Source of the DNA: a virus
Virus record (IMG/VR): IMGVR_UViG_3300048548_000892
Coordinates: 1-56,169 of that record
Length of the DNA: 56,169 bases
Direction: 5' to 3' (one strand)
Positions 14,204 to 21,304 of the stretch are shown here, piece by piece. The position numbers and the translations under genes were made by a program. Under the pieces are notes generated by a model. The model was not told the DNA's origin and ran no database searches. It saw only the letters and a list, made by a program, of their open reading frames with translations. Position 1 is the stretch's first letter. Each line of letters starts with the position of its first letter.

Positions 14204-15532
14204 ATGAAAACAATCGTTAACAAAATAAAAATTTGGACGTGGGATATAGCTGTTTGCCCGGTGCACAAGACGGCAATGTGGTATGGACCAGAGTCTCAAA
14301 AATTTGGCGAATCTTTGGATCAAGTTAAAACAATTTGGTATGATAAAAAAATACGAGAACAGTTTTTTAAATATTTTGCAGACGAACAAGACGAAGAATG
14401 TTATGGAGAATTTAGACCTTCATACAAAATAATAAATCAAGATGTAGTCAACGATAACGATATAAATCTTATAATTTTACCAGGTGATGATACTCGTACT
14501 TTAGCTGAAATTCCTGGGTTATTATTAAAAAATCAAGACTTAATAAACTTTGCAAATAACAATAATGTTACGATAGTTATAGCATGGATATTCGAGCATA
14601 TATCGTTAAATCCTGATTACTATATAGGTAATCCTGATTTTAAAAATTTCTTTTTAGAATTTGATAAATTGTGTGAACAGTTACCACCAAGCAAATTTCA
14701 ATGGCTGTTAAATTCATACGATACAAACCACAAACATCTTGATATTGGAACACACCTTGAAAAATATAAACCATATGTAACACACATTGATTGTTTTGAT
14801 AAGATTTCTCATTTTCCATATATTCAGTGGGATCCGTATGCAAATCATGAATACAAGTTATCAGTGCCAGTTGGAATGATAGACGGAAGGTGGCTACGTT
14901 TAGACTTAATTGCTGAATTGATTGAAAGAAACATATTATGGCAAGATGACGTAATACATACGCAAAACGTACCAAACCCAGAAGCATCTATTAAAAAATA
15001 TTTAGAAAATCCAGACCCAGTATTAAAACAATCTGTACACGATACTGTAAACCGCGTAGGTCCTGAAAATGTTTTTAAACACCGTATTTTAAATGATAAT
15101 GGCGAAGATATTAAAACGAGTTGGATGAAAGTTGCAACAGGACAATTTTGGTATAGGACTCCACCGCAATTTATAGATTCGCAATTTCAAGTTGTAATTG
15201 AATCAAGAACTCATATACCATCAATTACTGAAAAAATTTATAGGCCATTAATGCTAGGGCAACCTTTTCTGTGGATTGGTGCGTCAGGTATAAAAACATA
15301 TTTGGAAAGTAAAGGATATAAGTTTTATCCATGGATTGACTATTCGTTTGACGCGGAGCATAACCAATTATATCGCTTTAACATGGTAATGGATGAAGTA
15401 GAAAGATTGTATCATACTGATTTGTCGCAGTATTTAATTGACAGCGATGAGATAAATATACATAATATAAAGGCATTTAGATATAATGAAAATGATATAT
15501 CTGATATGGAAAGGTTTTTAAATGATTTATAA
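14204..15532 (+). CDS. glycosyltransferase-like protein
   Basis: 442 residues. The C-terminal half has ITEKIYRPLMLGQPFLWIG, the pattern of fucosyltransferase/exostosin-like GT-B enzymes (an SEKIY...xxxPV motif that binds the nucleotide sugar). The N-terminal half has no clear motif. Probably a transferase acting on a host surface or virion glycan. Followed by a 2OG oxygenase with an 11-base overlap and by an acyl carrier protein, suggesting that a modified glycan or acyl group is assembled here. Confidence 0.55.
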   Translation: MKTIVNKIKIWTWDIAVCPVHKTAMWYGPESQKFGESLDQVKTIWYDKKIREQFFKYFADEQDEECYGEFRPSYKIINQDVVNDNDINLIILPGDDTRTLAEIPGLLLKNQDLINFANNNNVTIVIAWIFEHISLNPDYYIGNPDFKNFFLEFDKLCEQLPPSKFQWLLNSYDTNHKHLDIGTHLEKYKPYVTHIDCFDKISHFPYIQWDPYANHEYKLSVPVGMIDGRWLRLDLIAELIERNILWQDDVIHTQNVPNPEASIKKYLENPDPVLKQSVHDTVNRVGPENVFKHRILNDNGEDIKTSWMKVATGQFWYRTPPQFIDSQFQVVIESRTHIPSITEKIYRPLMLGQPFLWIGASGIKTYLESKGYKFYPWIDYSFDAEHNQLYRFNMVMDEVERLYHTDLSQYLIDSDEINIHNIKAFRYNENDISDMERFLNDL

Positions 15533-16067
15533 AATAAAACTAAGACATGATTTTTCAACCTTTTTGAATGCTGATTACGAAAAACACAAAGGTAGTTGTA
15601 TAAGTTACCAAGTTCGCGAACAAGAAGATATTCATAAAACATTTGGTGGATTTCCGGAAAGTTACTCCAAAGAAAACACAAAGATCCAACAACTATGGTT
15701 TGATCCTATTGATGTAGACTTTGAAGAGCTTGGCAATAAATTAAAGATTGAGCCAGTTACAATAAGTACGATATTGCAACCGCCTGGGAATACTATTACA
15801 ATGCATAGGGACACGTTTTTTAAAATAAATAAATTGTTTCCTGATGATAAACGTAAAAAGGTAAGAGCTAATATTTACTTAGAAGATTGGGCTCCCGGCC
15901 ATTTTATAAATTATCAAGATCATTACAAAAAATGGCAAACAAGTACTCATTGGAAAGCTGGTGATGGGTTTGTTTGGGATAGTGATCATTTACACCTTAG
16001 CGCAAATGCTGGCTTAACGCCAAAATATACTTTACAGATTAGTGGATTTTATAATGGAAGGGAATAA
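15522..16067 (+). CDS. 2OG-Fe(II) oxygenase / Asp hydroxylase-like
   Basis: 181 residues. ITMHRDTFF gives the HxD metal pair, followed by a VRANIYLEDW strand, GHFINYQD, and the distal His in WDSDHLHLSANAG. A basic residue (LTPKYTLQ) follows for 2-oxoglutarate. The arrangement matches the aspartyl/asparaginyl hydroxylase-like group. Substrate unknown. It starts inside the transferase gene and is two bases from the acyl carrier protein gene. Confidence 0.65.
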   Translation: MIYKIKLRHDFSTFLNADYEKHKGSCISYQVREQEDIHKTFGGFPESYSKENTKIQQLWFDPIDVDFEELGNKLKIEPVTISTILQPPGNTITMHRDTFFKINKLFPDDKRKKVRANIYLEDWAPGHFINYQDHYKKWQTSTHWKAGDGFVWDSDHLHLSANAGLTPKYTLQISGFYNGRE

Positions 16068-16069
16068 CT

Positions 16070-16333
16070 ATGAGCAAACCAATTAATGAATTAGAAGGTT
16101 GGGTATTTGAATATTTAAAAAATGAAACAGGTGAAGATTTAACAAGAGAACACTTGATTAGTAATTATATTGATTCTTTAGACGTAATGAATATTGTTAT
16201 GGAAGCCGAAGACGTATTTTATCCAGGAAAAGAAATTCCTGATAACGTAGTTAGAGAATGGATACAAAACATGGGTACCATTGGTGAATTCATCGATAAT
16301 GTACATTCTTATGCAGTAAGACTTCAAACTTAA
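16070..16333 (+). CDS. acyl carrier protein-like
   Basis: 87 residues. The segment SNYIDSLDVMNIVMEAEDVF has the DSL phosphopantetheine attachment site (Ser36) followed by the recognition helix II of acyl carrier proteins, and GKEIPDNV and TIGEFIDNV match the later ACP signatures. The protein should carry an acyl or amino-acyl group on a phosphopantetheine arm supplied by a host transferase. It may donate an acyl group to a modification enzyme nearby. Confidence 0.7.
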   Translation: MSKPINELEGWVFEYLKNETGEDLTREHLISNYIDSLDVMNIVMEAEDVFYPGKEIPDNVVREWIQNMGTIGEFIDNVHSYAVRLQT

Positions 16334-16391
16334 AATAAATATATGGCGATAATCGCATTCCGATAACAATTATAATAAATGAGGAAATAAA

Positions 16392-16874
16392 ATGAGCCAT
16401 CAAAACGAATATGACGTGACTGTCGTTAAAGTAGTCGACGGTGATACTGTAGATGTAGATATTGATCTAGGTTTTGGTATTTGCCTAAAAGATGAAAGGG
16501 TACGCATCATGGGTATTGATACACCTGAGTCAAGAACGTCAGACCGTGTAGAAAAACTATTCGGTAAAGCATCAAGTAAAAGACTCGGCGAGCTTTTAGA
16601 AAAAGACGCAAAACTTATCACAACTGAAAACAAACATGGCGAGGATATGAAAGGCAAATTTGGTCGTATCCTTGGTGATTTCAGAGCAGCCGATGGGCGT
16701 TTAATAACAGAAATCATGGCTGAAGAAGGACACTGCGTTCCGTATTTTGGTGGATCAAAAGAAGACACTCAAGCAGCTCATATGGCCAATCGTGAACGTT
16801 TACTCGCTGAAGGATTAGTTAATCGTGAAGATTACGATAAGATGGTTATTGCAGAAGCCAACGAAAAAAAATAA
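16392..16874 (+). CDS. thermonuclease (SNase-like)
   Basis: 160 residues of the staphylococcal nuclease fold: VVKVVDGDTVDVDIDLG with the Ca-binding Asp residues, VRIMGIDTPESR with the catalytic Arg and Glu, and KFGRILGDFR with the second Arg. No signal peptide, so it works in the cytoplasm, probably on host DNA or RNA. A weak AATAAATA late-like element lies at 16334-16341. Ribosome site GAGGAAATAAA. Confidence 0.8.
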   Translation: MSHQNEYDVTVVKVVDGDTVDVDIDLGFGICLKDERVRIMGIDTPESRTSDRVEKLFGKASSKRLGELLEKDAKLITTENKHGEDMKGKFGRILGDFRAADGRLITEIMAEEGHCVPYFGGSKEDTQAAHMANRERLLAEGLVNREDYDKMVIAEANEKK

Positions 16875-16896
16875 TTCGTTTTCACTAAAAAAGTTG

Positions 16897-16925
16897 TTGA
16901 CATTTGGTTTAGAATCAGTTATATT
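16897..16925 (+). promoter_or_regulatory. sigma70-type early promoter with GAATC in the spacer
   Basis: TTGACA 16897-16902, 17-base spacer, TATATT 16920-16925; GAATC at 16912-16916, three bases before the -10. Drives the small genes from 16957. Confidence 0.85.
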
Positions 16926-16956
16926 GTTTATATAAGGTAAACAAAGGAACAACCAA

Positions 16957-17187
16957 ATGTCAACAATTACACATCTTCCAAACGGTTCAATGATTAAAGC
17001 TGATGTTGTCGAGAGCTTTCAAAAAGCAATCCGCAACGATTTTAACTTGCGCCCTGGTTTTGGTTCAACAGATTTTTGGAATTTTGTTGAGTCTGATATG
17101 TATATGGATCTTGCTGGAATTTACGCTTCAACATACATCGACGAATGCTTTGAAGCATTGGCTGATCTTGAAATGGAGACAGTATAA
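16957..17187 (+). CDS. hypothetical early protein, 76 aa
   Basis: 76 residues, acidic C-terminus (EALADLEMETV). Starts at ATG 16957 after AAAGGAACAA. Coupled to the next gene by TAATGG. Contains a STDFWNFVESDMYMDLAGIY segment with aromatic residues. No family recognised; early-promoter context suggests host takeover. Confidence 0.6.
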   Translation: MSTITHLPNGSMIKADVVESFQKAIRNDFNLRPGFGSTDFWNFVESDMYMDLAGIYASTYIDECFEALADLEMETV

Positions 17188-17426
17188 TGGAACCTTGGAT
17201 TCAAGAAACTCGCAATGGCTTTGAAATGGCTGAAGAAGAAATTAATCGTATTGAAGCTCGGCCTGCCCAAGGTGAACAGTCTTGCATGGTTCAGTCTGAT
17301 ATGAAACAGTGGGCTCTTAAAAAGGGTCTGTGGCCATCCGAACCATATAAGAATATGATTGTTCTGCACGCAATTGACCGTGGTTGGTTACAAGAAAACT
17401 TTACTGGAATGGAGATCGTAGAATGA
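17187..17426 (+). CDS. hypothetical early protein, 79 aa
   Basis: 79 residues with a helical, acidic N-terminus (MEPWIQETRNGFEMAEEEIN) and QWALKKGLWPSEPYKN in the middle. Start and stop both overlap neighbours (TAATGG, ATGA). No family recognised. Confidence 0.6.
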   Translation: MEPWIQETRNGFEMAEEEINRIEARPAQGEQSCMVQSDMKQWALKKGLWPSEPYKNMIVLHAIDRGWLQENFTGMEIVE

Positions 17427-17665
17427 ATAGTGTTGAAAATCCTTACATGGAAGACGTAATTGTAACTGAAGGATTACCACGCCACGGGTCGCCTCAAGAT
17501 CGCGGTAGTGCAGATGCTTATTACCATCGTCCTTATGATCCTCATTACTATGTTGGTGATTCTATTACTTCGGAAAGAGTAGAAAAAGACAATATGACTG
17601 TTGGTGAAATTGAGGCTTATAAATACGGTTATGATAATGAAGACGATCGTAAGGATTGGGGATGA
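17423..17665 (+). CDS. hypothetical early protein, 80 aa
   Basis: Starts at ATG 17423, overlapping the previous stop (ATGA); the in-frame ATG 39 bases upstream would overlap more and is less likely. Hydrophilic, with repeated Tyr/Pro (AYYHRPYDPHYYVGD) and an acidic C-terminus (GYDNEDDRKDWG). No family recognised. Confidence 0.55.
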   Translation: MNSVENPYMEDVIVTEGLPRHGSPQDRGSADAYYHRPYDPHYYVGDSITSERVEKDNMTVGEIEAYKYGYDNEDDRKDWG

Positions 17666-17775
17666 TTTATTGTATTAACGGCAAACGCTTTGATTGTGTT
17701 CTTGACGCCATAGAATACAGAGATATTCTTGATGCTCATTATATTAAAGTGGTATGGAAGCAAATTAACTATTGA
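17662..17775 (+). CDS. 37-residue protein
   Basis: ATG 17662 overlaps the previous stop (ATGA) and the frame runs 37 codons to a TGA that is part of the next promoter's TTGACA. Product MIYCINGKRFDCVLDAIEYR and on looks like a small beta-beta-alpha unit. Coupling suggests real translation. Confidence 0.45.
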   Translation: MIYCINGKRFDCVLDAIEYRDILDAHYIKVVWKQINY

Positions 17776-17800
17776 CATTCTGTTTAGAATCAGTTATATT
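17772..17800 (+). promoter_or_regulatory. sigma70-type early promoter with GAATC in the spacer
   Basis: TTGACA 17772-17777 (overlapping a stop codon), 17-base spacer, TATATT 17795-17800; GAATC at 17787-17791. Strong match to consensus. Upstream of the small membrane gene at 17832 and of the folded RNAs and tRNA-Pro, which it may transcribe. A second GAATC lies in the ribosome site AAAAAGGAATCA. Confidence 0.85.
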
Positions 17801-17831
17801 AGTTATATCAAATGGAAAAAAGGAATCAGTT

Positions 17832-17963
17832 ATGGAACAGTTTATCACATTAGGCGGCATCATCTTTCTTAGTGGTGTTATTGGATATATTCTTGGTAAC
17901 CGCTCTGGTTGGGCAAGCGCTAAAGAAATTTATGGAAAAGATAATCCATATGTAGATGTATAA
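17832..17963 (+). CDS. small membrane protein, 43 aa
   Basis: ATG 17832 follows AAAAAGGAATCAGTT; an earlier in-frame TTG overlaps the promoter and is excluded. The product is one hydrophobic segment (FITLGGIIFLSGVIGYILG) and a short polar tail. It is the only protein before a 500-base non-coding region, so its promoter probably serves the RNAs too. Confidence 0.6.
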   Translation: MEQFITLGGIIFLSGVIGYILGNRSGWASAKEIYGKDNPYVDV

Positions 17964-18186
17964 GGACTACTTTACTCAGCGTCCGTGTAGAGGGAACCGG
18001 ACCTAGAAGCACTTGGAAGAAATCGACTTACAAATGACGACGGTGCTATCTAACAATCGTATTAGATAGTAAATATAGCGAAACTAGTAAGTTAGATCCA
18101 ATTGGTTTCAATCAAACTAGAGCGGCAATGTCAATAAGGCCGTGCGGAGAGATTGGAGATACTAGGGGCGTTGAGTAAAGTAGTTT
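17964..18186 (+). ncRNA. putative structured RNA closed by a 16-18 bp stem
   Basis: No coding frame of note. The ends pair: bases 17966-17981 with 18169-18184 (16 pairs, one G-U), extendable by two G-U pairs. Inside are GTCCG/CGGAC (17981-17985 with 17998-18002), AGCACT/GGTGCT, CTATCTAA/TTAGATAG with an 8-base loop, CTAGT/ACTAG, and GCGGC/GCCGT. TCCAAT and a later ATTGGA could form a long-range pair. This many nested helices with a perfect closing stem argue for a selected RNA. It ends four bases before tRNA-Pro. I cannot match it to tmRNA, RNase P or group I introns; T4's stable RNAs C and D near tRNA genes are an analogy only. Confidence 0.6.
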
Positions 18187-18190
18187 ATCA

Positions 18191-18267
18191 CTCGGTGTAG
18201 CTTAGCTTGGTAAAGCGCCTGGTTTGGGACCAGGAGACCGTAGGTTCAAATCCTACTTCCGAGACCA
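18191..18267 (+). tRNA. tRNA-Pro (TGG)
   Basis: Acceptor CTCGG pairs with CCGAG (outer five pairs; the innermost two are a mismatch and a wobble). Anticodon stem CCTGG/CCAGG encloses TTTGGGA, anticodon TGG. T-arm GTAGG TTCAAAT CCTAC is perfect and CCA is encoded. It lies between two folded non-coding RNAs and was probably processed from the same transcript. Confidence 0.88.
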
Positions 18268-18448
18268 AAGGATAATGAGGAAAACCCGACTAGCAGGTAA
18301 GAACTCATTATACTAAACCCTATATGTGGTTCGAGGCGCGTCGGACATATAGGTCGGTAAAAAGCACTGGTACCGTAAAAAAACCCAGTCGGTTGTTGCA
18401 TACGTCAAATGCAAATAAGGGGAGAGGCACTGCAGAAAGCCTCTCCCT
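18268..18448 (+). ncRNA. putative structured RNA downstream of tRNA-Pro
   Basis: Non-coding. Helices visible: ATAATGAG/CTCATTAT (18272-18279 with 18304-18311), CTATATGT/ACATATAG (18320-18327 with 18345-18352), TTGCAT/ATGCAA (18396-18401 with 18409-18414), and a 9-10 bp GGGAGAGGC/GCCTCTCCC hairpin (18420-18428 with 18439-18447). The first loop holds CCCGAC, and GTCGG occurs three times downstream, so pseudoknots are possible. The last hairpin lacks a U-run, so it is not a standard terminator, and sits 27 bases before the next start. May be a stable RNA or a long structured leader. Confidence 0.55.
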
Positions 18449-18474
18449 CGAAAACTATACAAGGATAAAATATT

Positions 18475-19248
18475 ATGTTTTGGAAAAAGAATCCAGTAAT
18501 TAAATTTCATATACCGGATGATATGAATATAAAGCCATATCACCCTGTACCGGCTGATCGTAGTATTCCGGAATGGTTTGTAAAGACACCAAAAGGTTGC
18601 CCAGCAGGAAAGCTACCAAAAGGCCAAGATCCAAATAAAGATTCTACAATTAAAACATGTATGCCTGTTCTTGATGCAATGACTGGAGGATATGTTGTAA
18701 AATCTCCAGTAGATATGAACATAAGAGCTTGGAAAGAAGATGGTGACGTTCATTTTGGTTGTGAATGGGCTAAAAGCGGTATGTCAACACATGATTTTAT
18801 TAATTTTCATGGTACATGGCAATTAGGAAAACACTCATTATTTGATAAAACACCACCAGACGCAGTTGCTCTAAAACTTATTACTTGGTTTTGTATTGAA
18901 ACACCACCTGGATATAGTATCTTGGTTAATAGCCATCACAATAACGATCATTTAAAAGATCTAGGAATAGAATTTATGACTGGTATTATAGACTCAGACA
19001 AATATACATTAGAAATTAATTTTCCATTTATATTTACAAATTTTTCTAAAGAAGGTGTATTTGTACCACAAGGTACTCCACTTTTACAATTATTTCCATT
19101 TAAAAGAGAAGCCTGGAACCATGAAATTATTAGCATGATCCCAGGCGACGAGTTTAGTAAAAAACGCCACCGCAACATTACTGCATTACAGAGTATGTTT
19201 CGCGCTGGCTATCGTAAAAATTTTCGTTCTGTCAAAAAGTTTAAATAA
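18475..19248 (+). CDS. conserved-looking phage protein of unknown function
   Basis: 257 residues starting MFWKKNPVIKFHIPDD after AAGGATAAAATATT. Pro-rich N-terminus (YHPVPADRSIPEWF), then beta-rich segments (IRAWKEDGDVHFGCEW, ITWFCIETPPGYSILV, GVFVPQGTPLLQLFPF), which suggests a cupin- or jelly-roll-like barrel. No catalytic residues evident. I do not assign a function. It ends directly against the convergent gene at 19249. Confidence 0.55.
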   Translation: MFWKKNPVIKFHIPDDMNIKPYHPVPADRSIPEWFVKTPKGCPAGKLPKGQDPNKDSTIKTCMPVLDAMTGGYVVKSPVDMNIRAWKEDGDVHFGCEWAKSGMSTHDFINFHGTWQLGKHSLFDKTPPDAVALKLITWFCIETPPGYSILVNSHHNNDHLKDLGIEFMTGIIDSDKYTLEINFPFIFTNFSKEGVFVPQGTPLLQLFPFKREAWNHEIISMIPGDEFSKKRHRNITALQSMFRAGYRKNFRSVKKFK

Positions 19249-19599
19249 TTAGTCGTCGCTACTTCCGCCGCGGCCTTTCAATGCATCAGCACCAAAGAAG
19301 GCTGAAACTAAGACTGCAATTGAAGCAAAATATGTTGGGGCAATATCTGCAATTAATTGTGCAGCAGTATCTAATCCTAACCAGGATGTTAACATTATCC
19401 CAATTGGATAAAGTAAAAGACCGAATAGAGCAAACCACGCCATTTTACGTATGGCATCGCGTTGTGCATCGGCATCTTCCATTTCTAGCATTTTACGCTG
19501 CATATCGAGTTCTTCATTAGTGATCACTCCATCGCCATTATAATCCGCTGCTTTTGGATCATATTTAGATGGCGCAGCTGCTTTTTTCTTACCTGCCAT
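19249..19599 (-). CDS. EF-hand membrane protein (holin-like topology)
   Basis: 116 residues. Residues about 14-30 (DPKAADYNGDGVITNEELD) are a canonical EF-hand Ca2+ loop (DxNGDGxITxxE). Two hydrophobic stretches follow (MAWFALFGLLLYPIGIMLTS and YFASIAVLVSAFFGAD) with a Ser/Asp tail. Two spans plus a calcium-binding head would be a calcium-responsive membrane protein; a holin is one option. A late promoter on the minus strand precedes it. Confidence 0.65.
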   Translation of the reverse strand: MAGKKKAAAPSKYDPKAADYNGDGVITNEELDMQRKMLEMEDADAQRDAIRKMAWFALFGLLLYPIGIMLTSWLGLDTAAQLIADIAPTYFASIAVLVSAFFGADALKGRGGSSDD

Positions 19600-19648
19600 T
19601 TCATTCTCCTATAAAATTTTGAATTGCATGACAAATAACTCACGTTTT

Positions 19649-19660
19649 TATTTATAAATA
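19649..19660. promoter_or_regulatory. divergent T4-type late promoters, overlapping
   Basis: TATTTATAAATA reads TATAAATA on both strands: plus strand at 19653-19660, minus strand at 19649-19656. One near-palindromic site can therefore drive the EF-hand gene leftwards and the DUF1289 gene rightwards. Confidence 0.75.
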
Positions 19661-19679
19661 AAGAAAAGGAGGTTTGTTT

Positions 19680-19877
19680 TTGTATATAACACCCTGTGTA
19701 TCAGTATGCCAAGTTGACGCTTTTACTGGTGTTTGCATTGGTTGTAAAAGAACGCAAAAGCAAATAAATCGCTGGAACGATTATACAGATGACCAACGTA
19801 TGGAAGTAATGAAGTCGTTGGGTTACGGAAAACGTATGAGCAAAGAAGAGCGATTACGAAGGTATGATCGCGGATAA
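19680..19877 (+). CDS. DUF1289 protein (probable Fe-S or zinc knuckle)
   Basis: About 65 residues. The pattern TPCVSVCQVDAFTGVCIGC, then RWNDYTDDQR, is that of DUF1289 (PF06945), small proteobacterial proteins with four conserved Cys, probably a metal site. The start is probably TTG 19680, seven bases after AAGGAGG; TTG 19674 lies too close to it. Common in Proteobacteria, so it supports a proteobacterial host. Function unknown. Confidence 0.8.
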   Translation: MYITPCVSVCQVDAFTGVCIGCKRTQKQINRWNDYTDDQRMEVMKSLGYGKRMSKEERLRRYDRG

Positions 19878-19880
19878 ATA
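19873..19880 (+). promoter_or_regulatory. late promoter-like GATAAATA
   Basis: GATAAATA lies 36 bases before ATG 19917, and the same variant precedes the paralogous pair at 21085. The first base differs from the T4 late consensus TATAAATA. Repetition ahead of the two pairs supports it. Confidence 0.5.
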
Positions 19881-19916
19881 AAACGTAGCCTAGTCGAATT
19901 ATAGGAGGAGATGAAA

Positions 19917-20099
19917 ATGGCATTACAAACAGACGGTACAACTCGCATTACAAATGCTGGCGAGCTAGCAAATATTTCAGGAACGGACTCAGTTTCTGAT
20001 GCTGCAATCAATACTGCTATTAAAAACCAAAACAATGTTCTAAGAATTTATAACGCTGCGGGTACTGAAGTTAAAACTTTATTCTGCGCTCAAAACTAA
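19917..20099 (+). CDS. small structural-type protein A1, 60 aa
   Basis: Start ATG 19917 is placed eight bases after AGGAGG, in line with its paralogue at 21110; an ATG six bases upstream is possible. 60 residues with a NISGTDSVSDAAINTAIKNQ segment, matching NGITGTDDTTQTAINNAI in the second copy. Both end in GTxVKT and a short tail. Probably a virion component expressed late. Family not recognised. Confidence 0.6.
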   Translation: MALQTDGTTRITNAGELANISGTDSVSDAAINTAIKNQNNVLRIYNAAGTEVKTLFCAQN

Positions 20100-20111
20100 A
20101 AGGTTTTTAAC

Positions 20112-21086
20112 ATGACAGTTAGGGCACCGGCGTATTTAGACACGTCCAATACTTTTATCACATATGTATACTCTGCTAATTCCGTTCAAATGGAAAGCGT
20201 TTATAATTATGCGGCATATCGTTATACTACTAGTACAGCTGTAGAATTATCTGTTGTTTCATCTGGCGGTAATCTTGGAAATATGACTGACAGAAGAAAG
20301 CAAGCGGGTGATGCTGGATCTAATTCTGGAGCAGGACAAACATTTCCAACAGAAGCAGTTACTGATGATATTAGCAATGTTGATACTACAGCTGCAACTA
20401 TTTCCCAAACCGTTAATGTGACTAGTGAGCCAACATACACCGATGAAAACTACGCGTTTCCTGCATATGTTACCGCATCAGGTAATTTGCAGAATATGAC
20501 CAAAGCTGACTTTTATGACACATACATATATCCAACAATTACTAGAATGACTGCTGGCGGATCTGGGGCCGACGCCGATAGAACTGGTACTTATATTATT
20601 AGTACCTTAAGTTCCATCACAGGGGCGCAATTGGTTTCAGCTACTCCTGTATTTACGGATACCCGTGCAAATGCTGCAAGCTACACGGCTGCAGGTATTG
20701 CAGAAAATAACGACCAGCCTGTTGACATCAACGATTATTATTTACATCAAATTGTTCAAGTGCAACTAGCACCAGCTGAAATTCCATTTTATATTAACAG
20801 TAGTGGTGAAATGAGACAATATAGTACAACTGCCTGGCGAAATATGTTAAGAGATCATTTAAAATATGTAGCATCTTCTGTTACTCCTTATAGAATACGC
20901 TATAATATTAACGGCGGCGGAAACAACTGTGGTACTGGTATGGCTGATACATATTTGTCTGGTACATCGGCTCAAGGTTACACTACAAGGTTTGACTCGG
21001 CCACAACTACATATTATGCTCAGGAATTTCCGAATGGTACACCAGCAACAAGAATAACATATTATTTAAGAATAACCGCGGATTGA
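20112..21086 (+). CDS. large structural-type protein B1, 324 aa
   Basis: 324 residues, Thr/Ser/Ala/Gly-rich, beta-strand rich. Shares STLSSITGAQLVSATP and YYAQEFPNGTPATRITYYL with its paralogue at 21305, and a common VVSSGG...MTDxRxKAG block early on. Likely a virion fibre, decoration or neck protein. The paired small gene is 12 bases upstream. Confidence 0.6.
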   Translation: MTVRAPAYLDTSNTFITYVYSANSVQMESVYNYAAYRYTTSTAVELSVVSSGGNLGNMTDRRKQAGDAGSNSGAGQTFPTEAVTDDISNVDTTAATISQTVNVTSEPTYTDENYAFPAYVTASGNLQNMTKADFYDTYIYPTITRMTAGGSGADADRTGTYIISTLSSITGAQLVSATPVFTDTRANAASYTAAGIAENNDQPVDINDYYLHQIVQVQLAPAEIPFYINSSGEMRQYSTTAWRNMLRDHLKYVASSVTPYRIRYNINGGGNNCGTGMADTYLSGTSAQGYTTRFDSATTTYYAQEFPNGTPATRITYYLRITAD

Positions 21087-21092
21087 TAAATA
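21085..21092 (+). promoter_or_regulatory. late promoter-like GATAAATA
   Basis: GATAAATA overlaps the end of the first large gene and lies 18 bases before ATG 21110. It is placed equivalently to the site at 19873. Confidence 0.45.
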
Positions 21093-21109
21093 TCTGATAG
21101 GAGAAAAAC

Positions 21110-21295
21110 ATGGCAATTAAAGTAGGAACTGACACGGTTATCACCGACCTTAAAGCGCTCAACGGTATAACTGGAACAGATGATACAACACAAACAGCAA
21201 TTAATAATGCAATAGTAGCTGTTGATAATAAGCTCGTTATTAAAGATGCAACAGGTACGGCTGTAAAAACAATTTATGGCGGACAATCCGCGTAA
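21110..21295 (+). CDS. small structural-type protein A2, 61 aa
   Basis: 61 residues starting MAIKVGTDTVITDLKALN after GGAGAAAAAC. Paralogue of the small protein at 19917: same length, same GTD...AINxAI core, and same GTxVKTxxxxQ C-terminus. Second member of a duplicated two-gene unit. Confidence 0.6.
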   Translation: MAIKVGTDTVITDLKALNGITGTDDTTQTAINNAIVAVDNKLVIKDATGTAVKTIYGGQSA

Positions 21296-21304
21296 GGAAA
21301 AATC

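Noticed and set aside
16334-16341. AATAAATA as a late promoter for the thermonuclease gene.
   Set aside because: Two bases from the ACP stop and off consensus at the first base; AT-rich chance match.
17981-18002. GAGGGAAC...GGAC resemblance to the RNase P conserved GAGGAAAGUC block.
   Set aside because: Only a short fragment matches and the other conserved RNase P elements are missing.
18419-18447. GGGAGAGGC hairpin as a Rho-independent terminator.
   Set aside because: No run of T follows; a ribosome site and a gene start lie directly downstream.
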